64,000 nucleotides of DNA, taken from positions 186,001 to 250,000 of the forward strand of contig JAUHYD010000003.1 in NCBI GenBank assembly GCA_030426665.1. The letters are read 5' to 3'. Origin of the DNA: Bacteroidia bacterium. Lineage in GTDB: Bacteria; Bacteroidota; Bacteroidia; Chitinophagales; Chitinophagaceae. Every line of letters starts with the position of its first letter. The stretch's first letter is position 1. Below, piece by piece: positions 17,356 through 25,921 of this stretch. The notes beneath the pieces were generated by a model that searched no databases, was not told the origin of the DNA, and saw nothing but the letters and a program-made list of their open reading frames with translations. The position numbers were made by a program, and so were the translations under genes.

Positions 17356-19728
17356 ATGACACGTCTGATACTACTTGTTGCACTACTCATAAATACTATC
17401 GGGTCAAACGCCCAACAACAGACACAAACCATTTCCGGTTATGTATATGACGACGCATCGCGCGCGCCACTTACGGGGGTTGTTGTTACTGTAATGAACA
17501 CCACTCCGCAAAAAGGAGCTGTAACAGATGCAGATGGCCGATTCCGAATAGATAGTGTGCCAATCGGCAGACAAACCGTGGTAGTATCTTACATGTCTTA
17601 TGAAAATAAGGTGCTCAGCAATCTGGTGGTAACCGCAGGTAAGGAGGTATCATTAGACATTGCCATGCAAGAGGCCGTACATAGCCTGAAAGAGGTAACA
17701 GTTAGTTACGACCGGAGTCAGGACAAGAACCGCACAATCAATGACATGGCACTTATCAGTGCACGTTCGTTCAATGTAGATGAAACCAAACGATACGCAG
17801 GTTCCCTCGGTGACCCATCGCGCATGGCCGCCAATTTTGCGGGTATAGTGGCAGGCAATGACAGCCGGAACGATATAGTGGTACGTGGCAACTCGCCCAA
17901 TGGTATGCTGTGGCAGGTAGAAGGATTGAATGCACCTAACCCCAACCACTTCGGGACAGTAAACAGTACAGGCGGGCCGGTGAGTATGCTGAATAACAAC
18001 AACATTGCCAAGTCCGACTTCCTGACGGGTGCGTTCCCGGCACAATACGGCAATGCCCTGGCAGGGGCTTTCGATATACGACTGCGCAACGGGAACAGAG
18101 ATAAAGCAGAGTATGTTGGTCAAATCGGCTTTAACGGATTTGAAGGCGGTGCAGAAGGGCCGATCGGCAAGAACAAAAAGACGTCTTACCTTATCAACTA
18201 CCGCTATAGTACATTGGGTGTATTCAAGGCTTTGGGGCTTAACCTGGGTGCCGGCACAGCGGTACCCATCTACCAGGATGTTAACTACAAGCTGATGTCG
18301 GATCTGAGTAAAAAAAGTAAGCTTACTGTATTCGGAATTGCCGGTAACAGTCGCGTTAATTTCCTGGGCGCAGACATAGACACTACCAAACCAGACCTGT
18401 ACGGTGGCAACCCGTTTGAAGACCAGCGAGCCAACTTCGCAACTACCATCACAGGAGCGTCGTATGAGTACCAATTGTCAGAGAAATCATCTACCAAACT
18501 GATAGTCGGCTATTCAACCACAAAACAACGCTACACCAATGACTCAATCAGTCAGGTCGACAACTCAACTTATCCCAGTCAGGATGCCGACTTCAGAACG
18601 GGCAAGCTGTCTGTACAATGGATATACCGCCACAAGTTCAATGCTAAAAACAACATACAAGCAGGGCTGACCTATGAAAACATCAGCTACGACCTTTCGT
18701 TTAAACGCTTGTTCCCGCAGCAACCTACACGGGTATATTCTGATGAACAGGGAAACATGAATCTGGAACAGGGGTATATGCAATGGAAGCACCGGTTCAA
18801 TAACGACCTCTCATTTGTAGGAGGTATGCACTTGCAGTACCTGGACCTCAATGGCAGTTTTGCAGCTGAGCCACGTGCTGCTCTCCGATACAGACTCAAC
18901 AACAAAAACTCAGTAAGTATTGGTTATGGACTGCACAGTCAGGCGCAAAACGTGTATAACTACTTTGTACAGACACCGACGGCAATGGGGAGCATACGCA
19001 CCAATGAAAACTTAGGCTTTACCCGCAGCAATCATTTCATCGCCTCCTACGACCTGAACATATCCCGCAATCTGCGAGTGAAAGCAGAAGGCTATTATCA
19101 GGCGATAAGTAATGTACCAGTAGAATCAAGAGCATCGTCCTATTCTGTATTGAACTCCGGGGCGCGCTTTGAATTAGACAATGAAGACAGCCTGGTCAAT
19201 AACGGAACCGGCACTAACTACGGGGCCGAAGTAACAATAGAACACTTCCTGAGTAAGGGTTTTTACTTTCTGATTACCGGGTCGCTAATCAACTCCCGTT
19301 ACACCGGCAGCGATGGCGTAGAACGCAATACAGCTTTTAATACCGGCCATGTACTGAATGTACTTGCCGGCAAGGAGTTTAAGGTTGGGAAGAAGGGAAG
19401 TGTGCTTGCACTCAACATTAGAGTATCAACAATAGGCGGCAGATACCTGACACCTATAGACCCTGTGGCATCGCAGGCTGTGGGAGATGCCGTGTTCAAC
19501 ACTACAAAGGCCTATTCTGTAAAGCAACCCGACTACTTCCGTACCGACTTCAGGATAGCCTATAGAAAGGAATTTAAGAAAAGCACGATGGAATTCTCAC
19601 TGGACCTGCAAAACATAACAAACCATAAAAACGTTTTCAACCAGACTTACGACTCCCGTACCAACCGCATCGTATACAACTACCAGCAAGGCTTCTTCCC
19701 CGTGCCATTGTTCCGGTACACTTTTTAG
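17356..19728 (+). CDS. TonB-dependent receptor with carboxypeptidase-regulatory-like domain
   Basis: 790 aa from MTRLILLVALLINTIGSNA (signal peptide); an upstream in-frame start would place 17 extra residues before it. Residues about 22-105 form the CarboxypepD_reg-like domain (ISGYVYDDASRAPLTGVVVTV, part; DGRFRIDSVPIG). The plug follows (NDIVVRGNSPNGMLWQVEGL), then a beta barrel ending in an aromatic residue (LFRYTF). It energises uptake of an unknown ligand across the outer membrane. No SusD partner follows, so it is not a glycan-utilisation pair. Two FNR-like boxes precede it, suggesting control by the adjacent Crp/Fnr protein. Confidence 0.9.
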   Translation: MTRLILLVALLINTIGSNAQQQTQTISGYVYDDASRAPLTGVVVTVMNTTPQKGAVTDADGRFRIDSVPIGRQTVVVSYMSYENKVLSNLVVTAGKEVSLDIAMQEAVHSLKEVTVSYDRSQDKNRTINDMALISARSFNVDETKRYAGSLGDPSRMAANFAGIVAGNDSRNDIVVRGNSPNGMLWQVEGLNAPNPNHFGTVNSTGGPVSMLNNNNIAKSDFLTGAFPAQYGNALAGAFDIRLRNGNRDKAEYVGQIGFNGFEGGAEGPIGKNKKTSYLINYRYSTLGVFKALGLNLGAGTAVPIYQDVNYKLMSDLSKKSKLTVFGIAGNSRVNFLGADIDTTKPDLYGGNPFEDQRANFATTITGASYEYQLSEKSSTKLIVGYSTTKQRYTNDSISQVDNSTYPSQDADFRTGKLSVQWIYRHKFNAKNNIQAGLTYENISYDLSFKRLFPQQPTRVYSDEQGNMNLEQGYMQWKHRFNNDLSFVGGMHLQYLDLNGSFAAEPRAALRYRLNNKNSVSIGYGLHSQAQNVYNYFVQTPTAMGSIRTNENLGFTRSNHFIASYDLNISRNLRVKAEGYYQAISNVPVESRASSYSVLNSGARFELDNEDSLVNNGTGTNYGAEVTIEHFLSKGFYFLITGSLINSRYTGSDGVERNTAFNTGHVLNVLAGKEFKVGKKGSVLALNIRVSTIGGRYLTPIDPVASQAVGDAVFNTTKAYSVKQPDYFRTDFRIAYRKEFKKSTMEFSLDLQNITNHKNVFNQTYDSRTNRIVYNYQQGFFPVPLFRYTF

Positions 19729-19883
19729 AGCAACGTTAGTACTTCCTGGGCTTCGGTGCTCCCGTCCCCTTTATCCTATCGGAGTAGATACAGGCGGAAA
19801 TTGAGTGAGAGCAGTTTGTCCGATATTACTATATATTTGTAATTAGGTTTCTTCAGATATACCTTTATTACAAAACACCTCAT

Positions 19884-21338
19884 TTGAAAAATAGCAGGCA
19901 CCTGCCCTTCTGGTTATTTACTGCTGGTTGTATTCTATGCCTTACCCTTTCGGTATTGATTCAGGATGGCATGTTTATGGACGCTGTTCTCTACTCCAGT
20001 GTTGCCCACAATCAGAGTATTGGTGTTGGCACATTCTGGTTTCCCCAGTATAGTACACTCAATATTGCGCAGTTACCCTCCTTTCATGAACAGCCACCAT
20101 TGATGTTTGGAATTGTTTCGCTGTTCTATCGGGTGTTGGGTGACAGTCTTTATGTAGAGCGACTATATACGTTCCTCATGTTGTGCATTACTATGTGGCT
20201 GATGGCTGCTCTTTGGCGGAACCTATATAATGACAAACCTGTCTTGAAGAAGTACGTATGGGTATCGTTTGTTTTATGGATTTCGATACCGTGTGTCTAT
20301 TGGGCATACAGTAACAATATGTGTGAAAACACGATGGGGATATTTGCGCTCGGCTCAGTATTGATAAGCTACACGACCCTGAAACGGGGTGATGACCGAA
20401 CGGCAAACTGGTTGTTATCGGGATTATTTATATTTCTGGCAACTTTTACAAAGGGTTTTCCGGCCTTTTTTCCGGTATGTGTTCCGCTTCTATATTTTCT
20501 TATCGTCAAAACCGGTAAGCTTTCCAGGGCAATCCGCAGTTCTTTTATCCTTGTAGCGGTACCTCTGCTTATTTATGCAATATTGTTCAGTATACCGGTA
20601 AGCAGAGAAAGTCTGTCCATCTATCTGTTCAAGCGGGCCTTCCATAGAATTGGCAATGACCCGACGGTAGAATATCGTCTGGATATACTGTATCGAATTT
20701 TTTGTCAGCTCATTCCACCACTGGTGATTATGCTGCTGCTGTATGTAGCGGCACGCAAGCAAAAAACAGAACATAAAATGCGGTGGTCAGACAGGCAAGC
20801 GTGGTTTTTTATTTCGGTCGGACTTTCGGCATCTGCACCGTTGGTCCTGACGCTGGTACAGAAGGATATCTACCTTATTCCATCATTTCCGTATTTCGCC
20901 ATAGGGATGGCAGCAATGGTGTTGCCAGCAATAGTGCAATGGGTGGAAGCAATAAATCTCAAAAGGAACACCTACAAAGCGTTGCTGGTTGTGAATGTTG
21001 TCTTCTTTGTAAGCTCTTTATTTTTTCTTGGTTGCCGGTATGGAGGGGTACACAGGGAGCAGGATACTATACACGATGTGAGGGTGTTGGGAACGGTAGT
21101 TCCGAAGTTTGCAACCATGACTGTCCCCCGACAAATGTATAACGAGTATGATTTTGTGTTACATGGTTTCCTGATGCGCTATGATAATATCAGTATCAGT
21201 CCGTATGAACTGTATGACTACTTCCTGATTGAAAAAAACATGGTTGATACTATACCCGAAAATTATACAAAGCTTGCACTGCCAACAAAGAAATTCGACC
21301 TCTATAAAAGAGGTGACGGCACACGAGGGGGGCATTAG
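19884..21338 (+). CDS. GT-C glycosyltransferase (GT39/ArnT-like)
   Basis: 484 aa, multi-spanning inner-membrane protein. The first extracytoplasmic loop has the acidic DGMFMDAVLYSSVAHN segment, the place of the catalytic Asp in GT39/ArnT/PMT enzymes that use lipid-linked sugars. About 10-11 hydrophobic segments follow, then a short soluble tail. The start codon is TTG (TTGAAAAATAGC); no ATG lies before the first membrane segment. The family glycosylates lipid A, glycans or proteins at the periplasmic face. Acceptor unknown. No clear promoter or operon partner. Confidence 0.8.
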   Translation: MKNSRHLPFWLFTAGCILCLTLSVLIQDGMFMDAVLYSSVAHNQSIGVGTFWFPQYSTLNIAQLPSFHEQPPLMFGIVSLFYRVLGDSLYVERLYTFLMLCITMWLMAALWRNLYNDKPVLKKYVWVSFVLWISIPCVYWAYSNNMCENTMGIFALGSVLISYTTLKRGDDRTANWLLSGLFIFLATFTKGFPAFFPVCVPLLYFLIVKTGKLSRAIRSSFILVAVPLLIYAILFSIPVSRESLSIYLFKRAFHRIGNDPTVEYRLDILYRIFCQLIPPLVIMLLLYVAARKQKTEHKMRWSDRQAWFFISVGLSASAPLVLTLVQKDIYLIPSFPYFAIGMAAMVLPAIVQWVEAINLKRNTYKALLVVNVVFFVSSLFFLGCRYGGVHREQDTIHDVRVLGTVVPKFATMTVPRQMYNEYDFVLHGFLMRYDNISISPYELYDYFLIEKNMVDTIPENYTKLALPTKKFDLYKRGDGTRGGH

Positions 21339-21457
21339 TTTCAGATTGGCAGGGTAGTTGCCGAAATCCAGAAAACGTGCGATAGCAAACACAAATGACA
21401 CCACCCTGATATAGCACTTTGGCAAAGGTTTTTGTATATTCACAAAAAGTAGCAAGC

Positions 21458-23377
21458 ATGAAACCCTATATTATACCCTGCATTTTTACATTTCTCCTAT
21501 TATCTACCAATGCACGCGCTCAAATTATAACCACCATTGCAGGTACAGGTATATCCGGCTATAGCGGAGATGGGGGTGCTGCTACGGCTGCGCAAATTGG
21601 AAATGTATTTGCGATAGCCATTGATACCGCCGGGGATATTTTTATTGCGGGATACGGAAGTAAGAGAGTCAGAAAAGTAAGCACATCGGGGATTATTACC
21701 ACTATAGCCGGAACTGGTACAATCGGACATAGCGGCGATGGCGGGCCGGCAACAGATGCGGAGCTTACTGCTATTCAAGGAATTGTCACTGACACTCATG
21801 GCAATGTATTTGTAACGGAGCAAGGAACTGTATTTAGTGGAGTCCGTAAAATTGATGCTTCCGGTACTATCAGTACTATTGCAGGCACTATTACAACCGG
21901 TTATGCCGGCGATGGTGGACCTGCCACAGGTGCTGTATTTAACCTGCCGATGGGTCTAACCGTTGATGCCTCCGGAAATATCTATGTAGCAGATGCTACG
22001 AATGGAAGAGTCAGAAAAATAAATTCTGGTGCAGGAGGTATTATTACCACAATAGCAGGCAATGGCACTTTAGGGTATAGTGGTGATGGCGGAGCAGCTA
22101 CATTGGCAGCATTGTCACCCTATGATGTAGCGATAGATGCAGCAGGCAATATTTTTATTGCATGTTGGGGACCTTCTGGTAACAACTATATCCGAAAAGT
22201 AAATACCTCGGGTATTATATCAACAATTGCCGGCATCGGTACGGCTGGTTACTCAGGGGACGGTGGGCCTGCTACTGCTGCCGCATTAACTACTCGCAAG
22301 CTACATGTAGATATTGCGGGAAATATCTATTTCCCTGACTTTAGCCACCGCATTCGAAAGATTGACCCATCCGGCATTATAACCACTATAGCAGGGACAG
22401 GCATTGCAGGGTATAATGGCGATGGCTGTGCTGCTGACTCAACTCAATTAAACAGCCCTGGTGATGTGGTGCTAAATACGGTTGACGGACAACTCTATAT
22501 TGCAGACAACCTCAACTACCGGATACGCAAAATATCCCCCGACAACCCGATTGTGTTCACAGGCGGAGCTATCCAATATCTGAATGTATGTAGCGAGGGA
22601 AGCATTGGAATAGATACGTTGCTTTCGGTATCAGATGCAGATATTGGTCAGGGTATTGAATGGAGTCTTTTAGCTGCTCCGTCGCATGGTGCTGCATCTG
22701 TTGCATATACTGCTACCAGTACCGGAAGTATTGTTGTACCGACCGGCTTGCTGTATAACCCTTTGTTTGGCTATTCCGGTATGGATACACTCAGGGTAGT
22801 CGCAACAGACTGCGGCAACAACAGCGACACCACCACCATTTGTGTAACAGTTGATGCGTCAACTGATGCAGGCACAATATCGGGAGCTGATACTGTATGT
22901 ATAGGAACAACAGAAGGATACACCAATGCTGTTTTCGGGGGAGCATGGTCCAGCAGCAACACTGCGGTTTGCAGCATCAGCAGTACCGGTGTCGCAACAG
23001 GGGTGGCAGTGGGTTCTTCAACAATCAGCTATACTGCCACTAATAGTTGTGGCACTACTACGTCTGTCAAAGACGTTGCTGTGATTAGTGCCGATGAATG
23101 CAGTACATCTGTCAGTAATGGCGCCGCATCGCAACGTGGATTCATGCAAATCATTCCCAACCCACTTTCCGGCGGCAAGGGGACTATTTACATTGATTTA
23201 CCACAACGAGAGTTAATTGCTGTCACCATTGTGGCATCCGACGGTCGGACGATACAATCGTTCAATACCTATAGCAACACCCACACGCAATTTTTGCTTG
23301 ATGTACCGACGGGTTTGTATTTTATCAGAGTGGTATCGGCAAGTTATATTGCCTCGGAAAAGGTGTTAGTAAACTGA
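21458..23377 (+). CDS. Secreted NHL-repeat protein with T9SS sorting domain
   Basis: 639 aa with a signal peptide (MKPYIIPCIFTFLLLSTNARA). About six NHL-type repeats of roughly 55 aa follow, each with ITTIAGTG...GYSGDGG and a GN-x-[FY]IA...RVRKV element, forming a beta propeller. Then come cadherin-like or Ig-like segments and a T9SS type A C-terminal domain (MQIIPNPLSGG...SEKVLVN). It should be exported through the type IX system to the cell surface or medium. A close paralog is at 57192-59051. Start chosen by the signal peptide; a TTG at 21419 would add 13 residues. Confidence 0.85.
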   Translation: MKPYIIPCIFTFLLLSTNARAQIITTIAGTGISGYSGDGGAATAAQIGNVFAIAIDTAGDIFIAGYGSKRVRKVSTSGIITTIAGTGTIGHSGDGGPATDAELTAIQGIVTDTHGNVFVTEQGTVFSGVRKIDASGTISTIAGTITTGYAGDGGPATGAVFNLPMGLTVDASGNIYVADATNGRVRKINSGAGGIITTIAGNGTLGYSGDGGAATLAALSPYDVAIDAAGNIFIACWGPSGNNYIRKVNTSGIISTIAGIGTAGYSGDGGPATAAALTTRKLHVDIAGNIYFPDFSHRIRKIDPSGIITTIAGTGIAGYNGDGCAADSTQLNSPGDVVLNTVDGQLYIADNLNYRIRKISPDNPIVFTGGAIQYLNVCSEGSIGIDTLLSVSDADIGQGIEWSLLAAPSHGAASVAYTATSTGSIVVPTGLLYNPLFGYSGMDTLRVVATDCGNNSDTTTICVTVDASTDAGTISGADTVCIGTTEGYTNAVFGGAWSSSNTAVCSISSTGVATGVAVGSSTISYTATNSCGTTTSVKDVAVISADECSTSVSNGAASQRGFMQIIPNPLSGGKGTIYIDLPQRELIAVTIVASDGRTIQSFNTYSNTHTQFLLDVPTGLYFIRVVSASYIASEKVLVN

Positions 23378-23388
23378 TAGCGGTTTGG

Positions 23389-23601
23389 CTACTCTTTTAC
23401 AAACTTTCGTACAACAGTACCGTTTATCTTAACGAAATAGATACCCGCAGCAAGGTTACTGACATCTACGTTCGCACTCTTGTCATTATGGTCACGAGCA
23501 TAAACCACTTTGCCCATAATACTGTAAATGCTGAGTTCCGTTATTTTGACGGGTGCAGCTGTGGTTAGCTGATTGGTAGCGGGATTGGGGAACAACTGCA
23601 C
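23389..23601 (-). pseudogene. Orphan T9SS type A C-terminal domain (gene remnant)
   Basis: The 70 codons encode only a sorting domain: LFPNPATNQLTTAAP, then LSIYSIMGKVVYA and AAGIYFVKINGTVVRKFVKE. No signal peptide or passenger precedes it; the same frame reaches a TAA five codons upstream of the apparent GTG start. A sorting domain alone has no use, so this is the 3' relic of a lost secreted-protein gene. It lies tail to tail with the NHL gene and at the left border of the AT-rich island, which suggests the island's arrival or a deletion removed the rest. Confidence 0.75.
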
Positions 23602-23704
23602 TTGTTCAGATAATTAAAATAATATCGACCGACTCGAAAATCACATTCGTCAAAAAGTGTATCAAAAGAGAAGTGGAATGTATTAAGTATTCTAAAGCTG
23701 AATA

Positions 23705-24199
23705 CTATTTAATGGGTGGACGTGTTGACCACATCGCCATTCCCACGTCATTCGCTACCACTCCATATTCTCCTCTATCTATAGAAATATTGTGTGCATG
23801 AACTATGGCTTTCATAAGCCTAAATAGATCTGAAAAAAACAAAGGGATATCGCCATTTTCAACTTCTGCCTTGAACTCCATTGAGCTACCTTCCTCGTTA
23901 ATCTGTTTTAATTTTTTCAAAACAAGCATAACGAATTTCGACTTATATTCGTCTCCAATTGTACTCAGAGGTGTTATTCGTAACACGTCTGCATTAACCG
24001 AAAAGAATGTATTCTGACTTTCACCTAAAGATTCCATAACTACATTCAGAAACACTCCCCAATCTAATTCAATATCAACATCAACAGAGTATTTCTTTAT
24101 AGTCGTAGAGTTCAAGCACTCTTTCGATTCTTTACTTGGAATATTTCGATCTGAAATCTTGATTATGCTGTTTGAATTCATAACTTCAATTTGCAACAT
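23705..24199 (-). CDS. Unknown small protein, island gene 3
   Basis: 164 aa (158 if started at the second Met, 24181). Soluble, acidic, with no signal peptide or TM segment. It reads as a mix of strands and helices (YSVDVDIELDWGVFLNVVMESL, part; SKFVMLVLKKLKQI; LFFSDLFRLMKAIVHAHNI). No family recognised. It lies 177 bp downstream of the metallophosphoesterase gene on the same strand and shares the AT-rich composition of the island. Its own TATATTTG -7 box (24222-24229) suggests separate or additional transcription. It may be an accessory or an immunity-like partner of the system, which is a guess. Confidence 0.6.
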   Translation of the reverse strand: MLQIEVMNSNSIIKISDRNIPSKESKECLNSTTIKKYSVDVDIELDWGVFLNVVMESLGESQNTFFSVNADVLRITPLSTIGDEYKSKFVMLVLKKLKQINEEGSSMEFKAEVENGDIPLFFSDLFRLMKAIVHAHNISIDRGEYGVVANDVGMAMWSTRPPIK

Positions 24200-24221
24200 G
24201 GCGGTACTTTGAATTTGACGC

Positions 24222-24229
24222 CAAATATA
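24222..24229 (-). promoter_or_regulatory. -7 box before island gene 3
   Basis: Reads TATATTTG on the minus strand, 22 bp upstream of the first possible start; no clear -33. Confidence 0.45.
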
Positions 24230-24376
24230 GCATATCTTATCACATAAAACACATAATAAACATGAAAAATATTGTTAAAAATACTAAAATTATGTTAAAA
24301 AACAAACAATTAACCGGCATATTGTAAATTTTTACCTATAGAGTAGAGGTATTGCATCATGAATTTTTTCAAACGT

Positions 24377-25921
24377 TTATTTTTGACCGTGTAGAATACT
24401 AACATATGCATCAACGGAATTGGCCATTCCAAAACCGCCATCTTCTCTCAATAACTTGTTTTTCTTCATTATCTGAAAACACTCATTTTCTGACCTGTGG
24501 GGTAAATAAAACTTCCCTTTTGCGTCCTTTGGTTTTAGCTCTGTGATAAAGATATTTTCTTTTTGTTGCCATAGCCAGCCATCCTTATTTCCATTTTCTT
24601 TAAACTCATACACTTCCCTTGACAGAGTATTGAACCCAAAATCTAACGAATATACGGAAAAAGTATTATCCGAAAATAAATCTCTATTTCTGAAAGTGCC
24701 ACCAACCTTCAAAAGATAGGCCTCTAACCCTAGTAAAGTAGGCTCTGTTTCTTTATGTTCATGCCCACACAATATGATGTCCGAGAAATCTATTATCGTC
24801 TGAATAGAAGACCTATCCTTATTATTACTGATATTGTTGAAATGGTGATCTTTTATCGAATGCCAATTGAAATCGTTATGCAACATCGTTATGATATATT
24901 TCCCGTCTATCGACTTACCATCGTCCCCAACATACTTTTTTGCTTTTAGCTGATCTAAAATAGCAGACACGATAGGCTGACCGACTACTAGTTGACCATG
25001 GCATTCCTTTGAATCTACGTTAAGCCATGCGCTATTCAACACGACGACTGCAATATGTTCATTAACAATCGAAACTCCAGTTGTATATAAGGTTGTTTTT
25101 TCAAAATTTAAAAAATTCTCATTAATAGATGCATTTTCAAAACCTACATTCTTGTCAATAAATAATGCATTTTCATATTTTTTAATTATTGAATACATCT
25201 CGCTTTTGTCAGGAATGCTTTCTGGACTTATAACACCAGCTATTACTTCTTTGTATTCGCGATATGTTTTACCGACAATATCGAAAAAACCACCGTTTAA
25301 AGACTCATTAACAGAGGCACATATCACCCCTTTTTTTAGATGATAACACATATCATGGTTCCCAAACGCTACAAATATCCCCTCTGACATTTCGACAATT
25401 TTACTCAAAAGCGTTTTCACATTTTCATCTTTAGATACATCTATTTTTCCGAAATCATAAATATCGCCAGTAACTACCGTTACATCATATTTTGTATTTG
25501 CAAATTCAGCAAAAGACGATATCATATCTTTAAGGCGTGACTTATAATGCAACTCTGTTAGGATGAAATATTCTGTCTTAATGTCGTTATATTTCGTTTT
25601 GAATCCTCCTTCTGAATCTAAAAATGATTTTAGGAAACTAATAGCACTTTTATAATCATTGCCAAAACACCTATTATCAGCAAAATTTGACAATACAACT
25701 TCGCTATCCTGAAAATTATAAGTCTCAGATTCTGCAGTTCCATCTAGAACTATTCTTTTGACGATATTAGTGAGTCCTCTTTTATCGCCGTTGATAATTT
25801 GTTCAATATCACGTTTCAGTTGTTCAGAATAACTCTCTTCTTTGATTAAAAAATCAAGACCAGTTTCGATTAGATGGAGATCGCTCAAATGCAGTATCTT
25901 GTATTTTGGTTTTTTGTTCAT
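24377..25921 (-). CDS. Calcineurin-like metallophosphoesterase, island gene 2
   Basis: 514 aa from the ATG at 25921, chosen because it overlaps the upstream stop by one base (TAATG). All five metal-binding motifs are present: D14-x-H16 (LSDLHL), GD at 152-153 (VVTGDIYDF), GNHD at 187-190, H348 (MLHND) and GHEH at 386-389. The spacing between motifs I and II is about 137 residues instead of the usual 30-40, so a large insertion (about 20-145) sits there. A C-terminal extension of about 120 residues follows the core. The family hydrolyses phosphodiesters, such as nucleic acids or cyclic nucleotides. Coupled translation with the 1026-aa protein implies one complex or pathway. Confidence 0.88.
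   Translation of the reverse strand: MNKKPKYKILHLSDLHLIETGLDFLIKEESYSEQLKRDIEQIINGDKRGLTNIVKRIVLDGTAESETYNFQDSEVVLSNFADNRCFGNDYKSAISFLKSFLDSEGGFKTKYNDIKTEYFILTELHYKSRLKDMISSFAEFANTKYDVTVVTGDIYDFGKIDVSKDENVKTLLSKIVEMSEGIFVAFGNHDMCYHLKKGVICASVNESLNGGFFDIVGKTYREYKEVIAGVISPESIPDKSEMYSIIKKYENALFIDKNVGFENASINENFLNFEKTTLYTTGVSIVNEHIAVVVLNSAWLNVDSKECHGQLVVGQPIVSAILDQLKAKKYVGDDGKSIDGKYIITMLHNDFNWHSIKDHHFNNISNNKDRSSIQTIIDFSDIILCGHEHKETEPTLLGLEAYLLKVGGTFRNRDLFSDNTFSVYSLDFGFNTLSREVYEFKENGNKDGWLWQQKENIFITELKPKDAKGKFYLPHRSENECFQIMKKNKLLREDGGFGMANSVDAYVSILHGQK

Noticed and set aside
17653-18474. 273-codon minus-strand frame opposite the TonB receptor
   Set aside because: Antisense shadow of a well-supported gene; composition not protein-like.
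21419-21457. TTG start for the NHL protein
   Set aside because: The ATG at 21458 gives a clean signal peptide; the extra residues do not.
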